A stretch of 64,000 nt of DNA from Gadus chalcogrammus (taxonomy: Eukaryota; Chordata; Actinopteri; Gadiformes; Gadidae). The position numbers were made by a program, and so were the translations under genes. The stretch is taken from NCBI RefSeq assembly GCF_026213295.1, contig NC_079427.1:30835184-30899183 (forward strand), in the 5' to 3' direction. The notes beneath the pieces are model-generated. The model was not told the DNA's origin and did not search any database. It saw nothing but the letters and a program-made list of their open reading frames with translations. Below, in pieces: positions 1 through 18,851 of this stretch. How positions within the stretch are numbered: the stretch's first letter is position 1; each line of letters begins with the position of its first letter.

Positions 1-581
1 CTGAGGGAAAAATTACTTTTTTTATATATTACAATAGCGATTTTATAAGGATGGAACGCCGGTTCTGAATCGGTGAAGTATCCCTTTAAGAAAAACTTTA
101 AATAGATCTACCCAGGGGTTCCCATCCTTTTTTGTTCAAGGACCGGCATATTCATAAACAAAACTGTAGGTAGTCAATTTTAATGCCTTAACTTTAAGAT
201 GCATACTTTTTTAAACAAAGGATGTGGCTTTTTTTCAAGATTGTTTATTCGTCATATTCACAACAACTAAAGAAAAAGCTATGTAATGCTTGAGTTTCAG
301 GCTCCCTTTAACAAGGCAATAATATAAAATCATAAATTTTTAAGAGAAACACAAGAAGAGACATAAAATAAAATAAATCGAAGTGCAAAGACACATTGCA
401 TTTCAAGTGCTTAATTTACAGTGGTTTAGTTGCATAGATTTTATGTCTGTATTTGAAGACATAAAATTACTCGTATAGCCAAAGTTACAATATATGACCA
501 CAAAAAAGGGAATCGCTACTCTAAACCAAATGTCTTGCTTGACGACCAAAATCCTTTTTTCCTCCTCTGTGTTGCCGTCAG
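1..581. other. eif4g1 intron, no feature seen
   Basis: AT-rich sequence upstream of the first recognisable eIF4G1 exon, taken as intron because the upstream part of the gene lies outside the window. I see no coding exon, RNA gene or recognisable repeat in it. Confidence 0.5.
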
Positions 582-8269
<7,688 letters not shown>

Positions 8270-8714
8270 GATCCACCATGCACCTCCTGGAGGACTGGGG
8301 GGGGGGGCGGCGCCTACACATGTATATCTAAAACCAGAAGAGATGTGCGATGCTCTCTACCAATCGGAGGATGCTGAATCCATCAAATCCATCTGCATAA
8401 ACAGACAAAAAACCTAGTAAAAGATTCTTCACCTGGGAGAGATTGTATTACGGATCGGACTTCGATCTTTTTGTTTTTGTTTCTGTGCGACTTTCTTCTT
8501 TTTGTTTTATTTTATTAGGATAAAAAATATCTTGCGCTGCTCAACGTCCGCTTTAACTAACGAAACACGACATTAACAGAGACAGAAGCAGAGGAGGGAC
8601 GTTCTCAGTATTCTCTTATGTTTTAGGTCCACTTTTAAACACGGTGACACTACTCAGCTCATTGTGCTGATGAGGGACGCGCTAACTGGCTGCTCACAAC
8701 GCTCTCTTTGTGGA

Positions 8715-8930
8715 GGACTTACTGGACACCCGTGCCCGGGGGGTCCTGGGACGTCCACAGGCATGTCTTCTAGGGGATGTCCTGGGACATGTCTTCTAGT
8801 GGACACCCCACCATGTGTCCCTGGACGCCCCAGGAGACGTCTCTTAGGGGACACCCCCGGACACCTCTCTTGGGGGACGCCCCAGGACACGTCTTCAAGG
8901 GGATGTCCAATGGCGTGTCTCCTAGGGGTC
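8715..8930 (+). repeat. Degenerate short tandem repeat in the 3' UTR
   Basis: About ten imperfect units of 17-23 bp around the words GGACAC and GTCTTCTAGGGGA, reading alternately CCCAGGACACGTCT and TCTTAGGGGACACCCC. Confidence 0.75.
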
Positions 8931-9010
8931 GAGCGTATGTTTGTTGTTTGACTTTTTTTTGGGGTGACTGATGAATTTGGAGTGCGCTCTCTTTTATTTC
9001 TCTTTTTAAT

Positions 9011-9016
9011 AATAAA
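9011..9016 (+). terminator. Candidate polyadenylation signal AATAAA
   Basis: Canonical hexamer 742 bp downstream of the eif4g1 stop codon, followed by a GT-rich stretch (GGGTGGTTTAGTTTAGTTTG). Confidence 0.5.
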
Positions 9017-9030
9017 ATCAGAAAAACCAA

Positions 9031-10052
9031 ACAAAGGAATGCGGGCGACTTAAGGGTGGTTTAGTTTAGTTTGTTAGGGATGGTGTCTGCTGCGGTGAAC
9101 AGGAGAGTGACAGACGGGGGCTGGAGGGGTGGGCGGCGCTGGAACATCGGTGGACCTTTCTGCTGCTGGGGAGCTGACAAAGCTGTCCTTATGACCACGT
9201 CGCCACGCCCACCCCCTGCCCGCCACGTGGTCGTGGTTCCGCTGGTCTCCTGGGGACGGAGGTTTTAATCATTCAGATATCATCGTTATCCAAACTCGAA
9301 GCGAAATTACAAAATGCTTAATAATTGAAAAAAATAGAAGATAGGAATAAAAGAGTTGGAACAGTTCGAATCCTAAAGCCTTTTCTGCTTCCATGAGTGG
9401 AAATGCATTTCAGGAGAGTTCTGTAAATATATATAAATATATATATTATAGATATTTTTGTTTTCTTTTCCAAGATGAAATGCAAATGTACCTCCATGTA
9501 ATGTTCACCCCCCCCCCCTGAAAGAAGACCCACTACCCCCTCTCTATTTATATTTTCTCTCCCCCGCTGGCAGAAGTGTACCCCCCCCCCCCCCCCCCCC
9601 CCCCCCCCCACAGCCCAGCCATCACATTGATTATCGGTCCATCATTGAAAACATGTAAATACTTCCCCCCTTTTTTGCTTTACTTTAATAAAAAAAAAAG
9701 ATATTTAATTAAAATAAAACGAATGCCTCTTTTCATGTCCAAAACTGGAAAAGATAATAAAGAACATTGCAAATAAAAACGGAACTCAAAAACATTTCTA
9801 CTGCTCTTTGTGTTTTATTGTGTTTTGCATGCAGACCCCCGCCCCCGCCTCTTTTTTTTTTCCTCCACAATGGACCAGCCCTCGACTGTTCCCCTGAGCA
9901 TCAGGAACATGAACAGGGTTGCCAGATCTGGCCCAATCTGGCAACACTGATCATGAGGCATGGCCTTTAATAGGTCCATGGGCAGGGCCCGCTGTGCCCA
10001 CTAAGCGTCTGAATGGTGTGGTCCCCAGAGGTCAAAAGGTCGTCCACAGTAA
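9031..10052. other. Intergenic; poly-C tract, no gene seen
   Basis: Holds C-runs (29 C at 9581-9609), A/T-rich blocks with several AATAAA words, and a short self-complementary block around 9915-9945 (GTTGCCAGATCTGGC). No exon with a conserved product is visible. Confidence 0.6.
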
Positions 10053-11355
10053 GGGCCCTTACATAGTCGACGCGAGCGACGCGCGTAAACGACGTGAGTG
10101 ACGCGAGCGTCGCGCTTCCTCTCATAGTCTACACAGCATACGCGAACGTCGCGGGCAATGCATGACATGCAATACACCACTCACGCCATGGGTGGCAGCA
10201 GAGTCACGGTGTTTTCGCGGGGGGACGTTCCAGGTGACGTTCCGATCAAAGTGGCTACGGAAGATGAGTGATGAAGCGCAGAGATATGCGGTGGTATGTG
10301 CGCCCTTTAAATACCACACGATATCAGGATGGGGAATTTGTTTCTCTGGTGCTTCCAATGCGAAGCATGGACGAGGAGAGGCATTTCCAGTATTTTCGGA
10401 TGTCGGCGCCAAAGTTTGATGATCTCCTTTCGCGAGTCATCCGATATCTTCCCGACTCACCAAAACCGGCCCTTGTCAGGGAGCAGCTGGCAGATTATTT
10501 TTTGTCAGATGCTGGCGTGTTTCCCCACCAGTACAATGTGCTACGATTGGGTATGCGCACTGACCAATAAATGTATATACATTGGTCACTTGGAAGCATG
10601 ACTTTTGATTCATTAGTTATCATGTTACACAAGTTACCTAATTTGGTTTACGTCAAACTCATTAATTCATATCCATATAAAATGTTTATACAACGAGCTA
10701 TTGCCTTGACAGATGAATGAATTATTTAAGTGTAGGCCTATAGCCAAAGGCTTTAAGCTATAGCGCATAATGTCCACAGAAATTATATGGTAGGCAAAAT
10801 TATTAGAGAAAAGGGGTTTATTTATCAAATACAGAAAATAGTCCCACCATACACGCACACATTTTTCATTCACTACACACTCACGCTTTCAAATTTCATT
10901 CAATCAAAGAGGCTACTGAACTTATGTTTCACACAGAACATGAACATTTATGTTTCACATAGAACGTGAACACAAAACATTACGTAATTAATTCAAATAG
11001 GCTAATTCTAAAACAAATAAGGCCAGCAATAGAACGAATATCGGGCGACAAGAAGATCATTAAAATGGCTCACAATCCCGCATCAGCTGTCTGATGTCGC
11101 GCATCAAAATAGCACTTTGACCCTGTGGAAGGGTTCGCATAGGCTCAGATAATTAGTAAAAGAGACGTCAAGTCATTCTTATCACGTTCCCGCATCCTCT
11201 CATATGTTCTTCTGTAAATATAACCTATAGTAGTAATAATGTACAATATTTGCAGTATCGCCCCCACCGACAACGCTTGGTATTGCATGGTTCGGCGCGT
11301 CGCGTATCAAAAATTTGGAGGACGCGTTTTGCTACGCTTCGACGCTTAAGGGCCC
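10053..11355 (+). mobile_element. Harbinger-type transposon, internally deleted
   Basis: Bounded by GGGCCCTTA (left) and TAAGGGCCC (right) with GACGCG/GACGCT-rich subterminal sequence at both ends. It contains a HARBI1-like fragment that lacks most of the nuclease (separate entry). The 3-bp target duplication expected for the family is not clear here. Confidence 0.6.
10268..10570 (+). pseudogene. HARBI1-like nuclease, N- and C-terminal ends fused
   Basis: The frame starts with RRDMRWYVRPLN, then GEFVSLVLPMRSMDEERHFQ and YFRMSAPKFDDLLSRV, the N-terminus of PIF/Harbinger nucleases. It then jumps to REQLADYFLSDAGVFPHQ, which resembles their last residues. The DDE catalytic centre between is missing, so this is a non-autonomous derivative. 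Confidence 0.7.
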
Positions 11356-11465
11356 GTGTCCACCACGGGCCCTAAGGGCGCGCCTAACCTGACGCTTGAT
11401 CGGTGTGTGGTGGTTCAACGCTTCCAACGCGTCACCGCGCCACCGCAGCTAGATGAGTCCATGTC

Positions 11466-12048
11466 CATGCAAGTGAACGGAGCGTTCCCTCTTTGTCATA
11501 ACTATCAAACCAAACATCCTTCACATTCACTGAGCAAAAATTATGAAATTAAAATGCACATTTCTCGCTAAAAATGTTTCCATAAACGCATTTAATGGCG
11601 TAACTATGTAACTATTTCCACCCAGAATAAAGAAAGATGTCGGCCGTGGCTGCGCTGGAGTCCGAGGTAGGAAACCCAAACGCCGCCGTGTTTGGGTGCA
11701 TGATAGAGTTTAGATCGGGTTAGATTAAATAATCTCGGATATAAATAACAATAATCGGGTTAATAACTTCACATGGTGTGTCTGGTGTGTTTCCAGCATT
11801 CGCCGTGTTGATCAGCAGAGATATAGTCCGCAAAGACTTTGAGGTTGCTTAGCAACCAGAGACTCTGTCCATGCAAGTGAACGGAGCGTTCACTCTTGTC
11901 ATAACTATCAAACCAAACATCCTTCACATTCACCGAGCGAACATTATGAAAGTAAAATGCACATTTCTCGCTAGAAATGTTTCCATAAACGCATTTAATG
12001 GCGTAACTATGTTACTATTTCCACCCAGAATAAGGAAAGATGTCGGCC
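11466..12048 (+). repeat. Two direct copies of a ~180-bp repeat
   Basis: 11466-11647 and 11867-12048 are about 90% alike, both running from CCATGCAAGTGAACGGAGCG to AAAGATGTCGGCC. The same CATGCAAGTGAACGGAGCG word recurs near 25090 and 38900 inside other repeats, so this is a dispersed family. Confidence 0.85.
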
Positions 12049-12180
12049 GTATGCTTCTGTGCAAGCTCACTACTCTCTGCCAGTGACGTCGGGTCAAGCT
12101 CCACGCTGATTTGTTCCATTAGTAGATGGAACAAGGAGGTGTCCGATAGGCGGAGATGATCAGCGGGAGTGGCCAAGTGC

Positions 12181-12522
12181 CCCTGACTGCAGCCCGCAGA
12201 TCGAGGAGGAGCTAAATGTGGGCGGGCTTAAACGTTTAACCCCGCCCACATTTAAGGACAATTCCGCGCAGTATCATGGACTCAGACGGAAATACGTTCT
12301 CCCGCTTTCTGCAGAAAGCGGGAGAACGTATGTCTATACTAAAAAAGACATTTGAAATGACAAGTTAAAAGTAGGAATGTCTAAGTCTATCAAATGCATG
12401 AACTTCTTTCCATATTACCGGTAAGTCATTGCGCTGTGCTGTGCTGTATTGATGTTTGAGAATGTGCTGCCGGATCTCCGCCCACATTTAGCTCCTCCTC
12501 GATCTGCGGGCTGCAGTCAGGG
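12181..12522. mobile_element. MITE with 44-bp perfect terminal inverted repeats
   Basis: CCCTGACTGCAGCCCGCAGA... at 12181-12225 is the exact inverse of ...TCTGCGGGCTGCAGTCAGGG at 12477-12521. No coding capacity. It carries a perfect 38-bp palindrome inside (12293-12330). Confidence 0.85.
12293..12330. repeat. Perfect 38-bp palindrome
   Basis: TACGTTCTCCCGCTTTCTG is followed directly by its exact reverse complement, with the centre between 12311 and 12312. Confidence 0.97.
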
Positions 12523-12719
12523 GTTACTTGGAGTGGCGGGTGGGAGTTGTTGTCTTCAATCCACAAGCGCCAAAAAGTCACTTTCTGCCTTTTCTCGGTC
12601 AAGACGACACCAAATTAGAATTTTATTTTATTATTCGACTACATATAAGACCCAATTTCAATACATATTCATGCCTCCACCGGTGAAATGCTCCTTTAAG
12701 CCTAGGTAGGGGTAGGCTT

Positions 12720-13086
12720 ATGAGTAGGGTGGAGTGCACGCCGGTTAAAGGGGCTGGTGCACTAGGCAAACCTGTACTCTCTTCCACACACTTACACACT
12801 GATGCACATTCCCCCGCACCGCATATGCGTAGATTAGGGGATGCTTCAGACATTGGTAGTGGTGTTAGTCCAGTGGGCCGTCCTGTATTCTCATACCCTC
12901 ACACCCATACAGATGAACATTCTCCACGTCAGCCAGTGTCTAGTCCAGAGGCGAGTTCCTCAGACCTAGGGAACCTCATTACACAATTAGCATACGAGAT
13001 AGGGGAGAACATTGCTAGCCAACTTAACAGATCTATGGGTAGCGCAGATAGTCAGAAAACTCCCACATCTAGTCTGAATTTAGGAC
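12720..13086 (+). pseudogene. Gypsy-like retrotransposon, gag 5' part (interrupted by hAT)
   Basis: Open frame rich in Ser/Pro/His with two related blocks (STHLHTDAHSP and YPHTHTDEHSPRQP) before SDLGNLITQLAYEIGEN. It lies directly before a hAT insertion whose other side continues into a gag-like frame. No 5' LTR is recognised upstream. Confidence 0.5.
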
Positions 13087-13469
13087 TAGGGATGCACCGA
13101 TCCGCTTTTTTCACCTCCGATACCGATATCTGAGGTTTAGTATCGGCCGATACCGATCCGATACCGATATAGAAAAACAGCGCGAAATTATGGCTACAAA
13201 CTAAGTTTCATTGAGGGGAAAAGACTGGGATCATGAGACTTGACTTAAACATTTCCTATTTAAAAAAACAACAACAAATAAACAGATGTAAATTAACTGA
13301 ATTACTTATTTATTAAATAATTATGCACCAGTAAAACAATTGTAATCATAAATATATATTGTGACTGGTTCAGTCAGTGCAAACGGATTCAAAATACAAT
13401 GTAAAACAAAATAAATAATATAATAATAATAATTTATATAGTTTAGTGCAAATAAACAAAAGCATCTGA

Positions 13470-13815
13470 ACAAAACAATAGCTTCTCTAGCTTGGTAAAA
13501 AAAAACAATAGCTTCTCTAGCTTGGTAAACATTAAAAAAAAACAGAGGTAGGCCTGGTAAACAAAACAATAGCTTCTCTAGCTTGGTAAAACAAATACAA
13601 AAAAACAGAGGTAGTCTTGGTAAACAGAGGTAGGCTTGGTAAACAAAACAATAGCTTCTCTAGCTTGGTAAAAAAACAAAAAAAAAACAGAGGTAGTCTT
13701 GGTATACAAAACAATAGCTTTTCTAACTTGGTAAAAAAAAACAATAGCTTATCTTTATAACGTTTAGTGCAAAAGCATCTGAACAAAACAATAGCTTCTC
13801 TAGCTTGTTAAAAAA
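13470..13815. repeat. ~32-bp tandem repeat inside the hAT
   Basis: About nine irregular copies of ACAAAACAATAGCTTCTCTA then GCTTGGTAAAA, some carrying the alternative AACAGAGGTAGGCTTGGTAA unit. Confidence 0.85.
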
Positions 13816-13880
13816 AAAAATTGAGGTATCAGTGTCAGTGACCTGCTCAAGCAGATTTCTCAAGCTTCTCAAGCTCAGGC

Positions 13881-14324
13881 TTAAGCATCACTGGCAGGTT
13901 CTTGCTTAGGAAAGCAAGCATTTCTGCTCTCTGCTGTGAGTCTGTTTCGCTTCTCGTCCATGATGGTGGAGACTGTGCTGAAAAGCCTTTCACTTTCAAC
14001 GCTAGTGCAGGGTGCACTGAGGTATTTTAAGGCAGCAGCAGCAAGGCCAGGAAAGCGCTGGCGGTTGACTCCCCAGTATTTGTATGGGTCATCTGTGATA
14101 GGAATTGTTTCCTCTGTAAAATATCCATGCAATTGTACAGCAGTACTAGAGCTGCTTGCTGCACCAGGACCTTTTTCTCGCTCTCCCCGAATTTTGTCAA
14201 ATTCTTTCATGAAGAAGCTGCTGCTGCTGCGTGGAGTTGCTGCTCCCGCTGTTTCCACTCGGGGGGGCCTTTCCTGGTGGCTCCAAAGCCGTTGATGCTC
14301 CATCAGCAGTGGTGGTCCTTCCAT
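13881..14324 (-). pseudogene. hAT transposase C-terminal (hATC dimerisation) part
   Basis: Encodes YWGVNRQRFPGLAAAALKYL, then SAPCTSVESERLFSTVSTIM and DEKRNRLTAE, the hATC hallmark of ZBED1/ZBED4-like transposases. It is separated from the core by a MITE at about 14342-14730. Confidence 0.85.
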
Positions 14325-14341
14325 CTTCCTCCAGCTCCTTA

Positions 14342-14730
14342 CGCCCCGTGCCCACTACCTCCGTCAGTTGTCCGTTGCCCATTGACTTTGAATGGGGACG
14401 GTCGCGCAATGCATTGTGGATCCGTCAGTTGACTTGGAGCGTTCGCCACCGTCAAAAAGTTGAAAAATGTTCAACTTTTTCGGCAGCGACGGATCCGTCA
14501 TCCAATCAGATCGCGTATGCAAATTTAAGCACTGTGACGCGACTCGGGCTCTGACGATACTGGAAAGTGGGAAAGCGGGTAATTTTGCCTCGCAACAAGC
14601 AGGAAGAAGCGGGAAGAACCCGGCGAACCGATTTGATTGGCTGACGGATGCCTCTGCAAAGACTACTCCCCCATCCGTCAGCCACGCCTTCCCACGTCCG
14701 TTGACTGACGGTGCAGTGGGCACGAGGCAT
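14342..14730. mobile_element. MITE nested in the hAT transposase
   Basis: Inverted ends CGTGCCCACTACCTCCGTCA (left) and the complement of TGACGGTGCAGTGGGCACG (right) around non-coding sequence with several CCGTCAG words. It splits the transposase coding region. Confidence 0.7.
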
Positions 14731-14992
14731 TAGCCAGTGCATCTTTCCCCCGCTTGGCAGAGTCTGCACTGGTGAAAAATCTGAAAAGAACCCATGTTGG
14801 GTTCAGTTATAAATTCAACAAACTACTACTACTTCTTGAAATGAAAAAAAAAAAGCAGCTATCCTTACTTTAAATATGTTATTACTGTATGTAACATCTA
14901 TAATGTCTGTATAATATTTAATATTTATATGTTCTAGTAAAGTCAAATAATCTTTCTGACAGAGTGAAATAATTTACAAAAAGTTTACAGTC

Positions 14993-15671
14993 TCACCTGT
15001 CCTTGTATCTTGGGTCCAGCAGTTTGGAAAGTACATACAGAGGTTCGTCTTCCACGGTGCTAAAGCGCTTGTCAACAGCTTCTAAGAGCGTCCTTTTCAT
15101 GGTTTTAATCCCAGAGTTGGCCTCGGTTTCCATGGAGAGGACACGTTTCAGAACGGTGACACTTGGGATAACATCAGCAGTGGAGGATGTGGCTGAGCTC
15201 ACCTTCCTTGTTAACTCCTCAAACGGTTCTAGACAGTTCATTGTTTTTTCAAGCAAGGCCCACTGGTTTGCCGTGAGTGTTGAGGGCAGGTCATGGTCAG
15301 CAGTATAAGCAGACAGTGCTCGTTTCTGTTCAACCAGACTCGCGATCATAAAGTAGGTGCTATTCCACCTGGTTTTGACGTCCTGCTGCAGGCGTTTTTG
15401 CTTGAAGATTCATCTCAAGCTGGATATCTTGCAGCCGTGAATAAGCAAGCGGGGAATGTTTAAAGTGTCCAACAATCTGTCTCCCACTTGCAACGGCATC
15501 ACTCACAGCGCGCTGTGATAGCAGTCCCTCGATGACAACGAGATGCAGTGTATGTGCAACGCAGCCTAAACTACGCACCTTCATGTTGTCCATCGCCTTT
15601 CGCATGTTGCTTGCGTTGTCCCTCAGAATGACATGGACTTTATCTAAAGGAATTTGCCACTTGTCAAGCAT
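14993..15671 (-). pseudogene. hAT transposase core, two frames
   Basis: 15671-15360 encodes VHVILRDNASNMRKAMDNMK and GCVAHTLHLVVIEGL; 15349-14993 continues with LPSTLTANQWALLEKTMNCL and EDEPLYVLSKLLDPRYKDR. A frame break around 15350-15360 separates them. Confidence 0.85.
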
Positions 15672-15676
15672 TTCTT

Positions 15677-16337
15677 TTAGGGTAGCTGCAACACTTTACC
15701 ATCACTGGTGTGCGAACCGCGAAAGTTCTTTGCATTTAGCATTGCACTGTGTGGCACGAAACTCTCATCCAGCCAGTGTGCAGTTAAACTCAAAAGTGAC
15801 GCGGGGGAAACGTCAGAGCTCCAGATATCTGTCGTGAAACTCAGAGCTTTGACGTCTTTTACCATCTCCAATATGTGTTTGCACACTTTACCATGCAGTT
15901 CAGGTAGAGCCGTCTCGGACAAATATTTTCGGCTTACCATGTTATACCGTGGCTCCAGGTGGCTAATTAGCAGTCGAAATCCTTGGTCTCCAACAACCGA
16001 CAGCGGTTGCCCATCCATAACAATGAAGTTTAAAATGCTATCTGTGATTCTGGATGCCTGCACACTATTCATGGGAAACTTTTATCCTCTTTCCTTCATT
16101 TCCTTTAAGGTTAGCTGCTTCATGCCGCCTCCTTTTTGACTATTCTGTTCCACGAACTCAGAGTGCTCTCACGTGAAATTTTTGGAGGTGCTTTATAAGG
16201 TTTGTGGTATTAAAGCTAGAAGGTTTAGTACCACCCCTCGGGACATTTACTTTGCATATGTTGCATGTAGCCGTGGAGCTTGCTGGCTTAGGTAAAGTGA
16301 AATAGCTCCTGATAGCAGATCCTTTTGCTCGCTCCAT
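15677..16337 (-). pseudogene. hAT transposase N-terminus with BED finger
   Basis: From an ATG at 16337 the frame gives MERAKGSAIRSYFTLPKP, then a BED finger (CNIC...H...H in ...NLIKHLQKFH), ending near 16165. A second open piece (16072-15677) carries KVCKHILEMVKDVKALSFTT and DIWSS. A stop and a frame change lie between them. Confidence 0.8.
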
Positions 16338-16759
16338 TTTGCAATCACTGTAGGCTCCGCACGGCGTGTTGCTTGTTTATGACGTCACTCACAGCGCACA
16401 GCATAGAAACTGAATAGATCAGCCAATAGATAGATAAATACACTTTTATTAATCCCGTGAGAACATTTTCGTGGGAAATTCAATTATCAAAGCAGCAAGG
16501 TAGTATGAATAGGATTCAAGTATGTACATAAACGTAAAAAAAAAAATATATATATATTTTTTAAATATGGATCGGCGCATTTGTCACCGATACCCGATCT
16601 AGAAATGTCTTCAATATCGGTACCGATACCGATACAAATATCGGATCGGTGCATCCCTATTTAGGACATTGACAGTCGGACTTGAACATGACTGGAGTAA
16701 CGTTAGTTATGAAGACAGATGTCAAAGAGCCACCGTACACCGTACTAGACTGACACACA

Positions 16760-17281
16760 GTGCATGAGTGGGAAGAAATGATGAGCGTCTACCTGAATAA
16801 GCGGGGTGTCCCCCCACAAGAGTGCTCCATGGAGATAATGTCAAGACTAATGGGAAAGGCCAGAGACATTGTTAAAGGTACCCTGCGCAGCATGCCATCG
16901 CTGTGGCCAGCTGAACACTCCAAGCTTGTCTTTGATATCCTGAAACAACATTTCAGTGAGGTAACCTACTCCTCAATGCCTCCAGCAGATTTTTATAACA
17001 CACTTCCTCTGGCTGGAGAGAGTCCCGTGGACTACTGGATACGCTTGAATAGGGCTCTGGATGTCGCAGATGTCTATCTGAGAAGGCAGGGACGAAACGT
17101 TGAGGACCCCTCTCATGAGGTCACGATGACGCTGGTGAAACACAGTCCTGACCCCGCTCCTGCAAGTGACCTAAAGTGCAAAATATCAGAGAAGTGGACA
17201 GCAAATGAGATTCAGGAACATCTCATCGAACATCAGCGAGAGGCCAGAACAATGTCTCAAGCCAAATCTTGCTGGCCATAG
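16760..17281 (+). pseudogene. Gypsy-like gag, 3' part
   Basis: 173 codons with HEWEEMMSVYLNKRGVPPQE, MSRLMGKARDIVKGTLRSMP, SLWPAEHSKLVFDILKQHF and YWIRLNRALDVAD, i.e. the helical retrotransposon gag fold that precedes a pol region. No CCHC knuckle is visible before the frame closes. It sits just after the hAT insertion. Confidence 0.65.
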
Positions 17282-17517
17282 AACGTCGGTGCACATCCTC
17301 AGACTTCAGCAATAGACACAGTCCCTGCTAATAACACCACCGACCTTATCTGCTACCTGACGTCAATGGGGCCCTCGTCCTCTTCTCAGGCCGAGGGTGT
17401 CTGCGTCCAGTCTCTCATCGGCTTGTTGAACCGTGTGCTGGAGCAGAAGGTCCTGACAGCAGCAGTCGCGCCACCCAGTAGGGGGCCAGTAGCCGTTGTT
17501 CAGAGTAGATGCAGAAT

Positions 17518-18371
17518 AGGGCGATATGGACCAAAACTCATATCTCGATATTTTTTGTTCGAATGGCGATATACGATATTATAACGATATTTTGAACAAA
17601 ACGGGTAAAGTGTGTAGTTTTAACTCCACGCCACAAGTATTCATTATCAACCATATATTTAGGTTTATTTTATTTTTTTGCTCAACGAAGCACAGCTGTG
17701 CTTTAAAAACAGATATGTTAATGAAAATGTACAGAACGCCGGTCATTGTCGGGAAAATAAGCCCAGACAGCGCAAACGGTGCCCTGAAGGGGCATATTTT
17801 CGATAATGACTGGCGACGTTCTATACATTATCCTCCATATTACACGGCTACTTGCCCAAACGAAAAAAATTACTTCATGGTGTGTCTTTTTACAATTTAT
17901 TTGTAACCAGCATTCGTAGTGTTGATCAGCAGAGAAATAGTCTGCCAAAGACGTTGACGTCGCTTAGCAACCGAAGACACTGGGGTCGACAAGCAGCCCT
18001 CTTCTCTAATTTGAATGATTTTAGCTTGTGTGTGCCCGTGCCCGCGATAAATCATACAACAAGTTAAAATCATTCAAATTAATGTGCTTTATTTTTATCT
18101 TGCACTATTGGAGCACCTACTAGTCTCTTGTGCTCCGCCTCTGACTACGAGATTGTTAGTGTTAGACCTTTCCTGCTGTCGGCTCCCAGACCGAGGAGCA
18201 CAGGGGAGACGTTCCCTCCAGGGCTGTTGATCTCTCGGGGGCAACACACCCTTCCCTTTGACCGGCAGTGGGTCTGCTTATAGGTCGGAATATGGCGATA
18301 TTGTCTCAACTACATATCGCTTTCAAAAATATACTGGTATAATCTTAAAATCTGTATATCGCCCAGCCCTA
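17518..18371. mobile_element. hAT-type MITE inserted in the Gypsy-like element
   Basis: Ends TAGGGCGATAT and ATATCGCCCAGCCCTA. The flanking 8-mers ATGCAGAA and ATGTAGAG match at six of eight positions. An internal block (17735-17990) is shared with the repeats at 24.8 and 38.6 kb. Confidence 0.65.
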
Positions 18372-18707
18372 ATGTAGAGTCTGTCAAGCTGCTGAACGGC
18401 GGACGCCCTTAGTAGAGATCCTTTTGCCAAGTCAGTGAGCCACAGGTTGATCAGTGAGCCGTATGAAGGTCTGTTGGCCGAAGCAGAGGGAAGGGAGGAG
18501 GAGAAAGTCCAGGATATCTTCCGGTGCCAGGTCCAGTGTCTCCGGGCAGACGATGCAGGCTGCCGCGTGACCATGGACACCACTCGAGACAGGCTGGCCG
18601 GCAGTCAAGAACCATCACATGTGAGATCTGCTTGTGAAGCTCACATAGAGTAAGAAAAGGGGGCAGAGATAAGAGCGACGCAGTTTCTCACGGCTCTTCC
18701 CCAGGCG

Positions 18708-18851
18708 GTGCCCTCAGAACGGGACACACCTCCAGCCCTCTCCGTGCCCTCAGAACGGGACACACCTCCAGCCCTCTCCGTGCCCTCAGAACGGGACACA
18801 CCTCCAGCCCTCTCTGTGCCCTCAGAACGGGACACACCTCCAGCCCTCTCC
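18708..18851 (+). repeat. 36-bp tandem repeat, four copies, in frame in the integrase polyprotein
   Basis: Four almost identical units each encoding VPSERDTPPALS, ahead of the integrase zinc-binding domain. Being 36 bp long the repeats keep the frame. Confidence 0.95.

Larger units (their letters stand above)
8270..9030 (+). other. eif4g1 3' UTR (probable)
   Basis: Non-coding sequence after the eif4g1 stop, with a G-run, a T-rich segment and a degenerate minisatellite. AATAAA occurs at 9011-9016. Further AATAAA motifs near 9687-9778 could extend the UTR. Confidence 0.55.
13087..16659 (-). mobile_element. hAT transposon (3573 bp) inserted in the Gypsy-like element
   Basis: Terminal inverted repeats TAGGGATGCACCGATCCG; a perfect 8-bp target duplication TTTAGGAC at 13079-13086 and 16660-16667. 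Minus-strand transposase pieces run BED finger, core, hATC. It contains a ~32-bp tandem array (13470-13815) and a second MITE (about 14342-14730). A short segment at 16430-16520 resembles the 3' tail of a fish non-LTR element (ATAGATAGATAAATACACTT). Confidence 0.95.

Noticed and set aside
14364..14733. Frames of ~100 codons on both strands at 14.4-14.7 kb
   Set aside because: They lie in a MITE splitting the hAT transposase; no recognisable domain.
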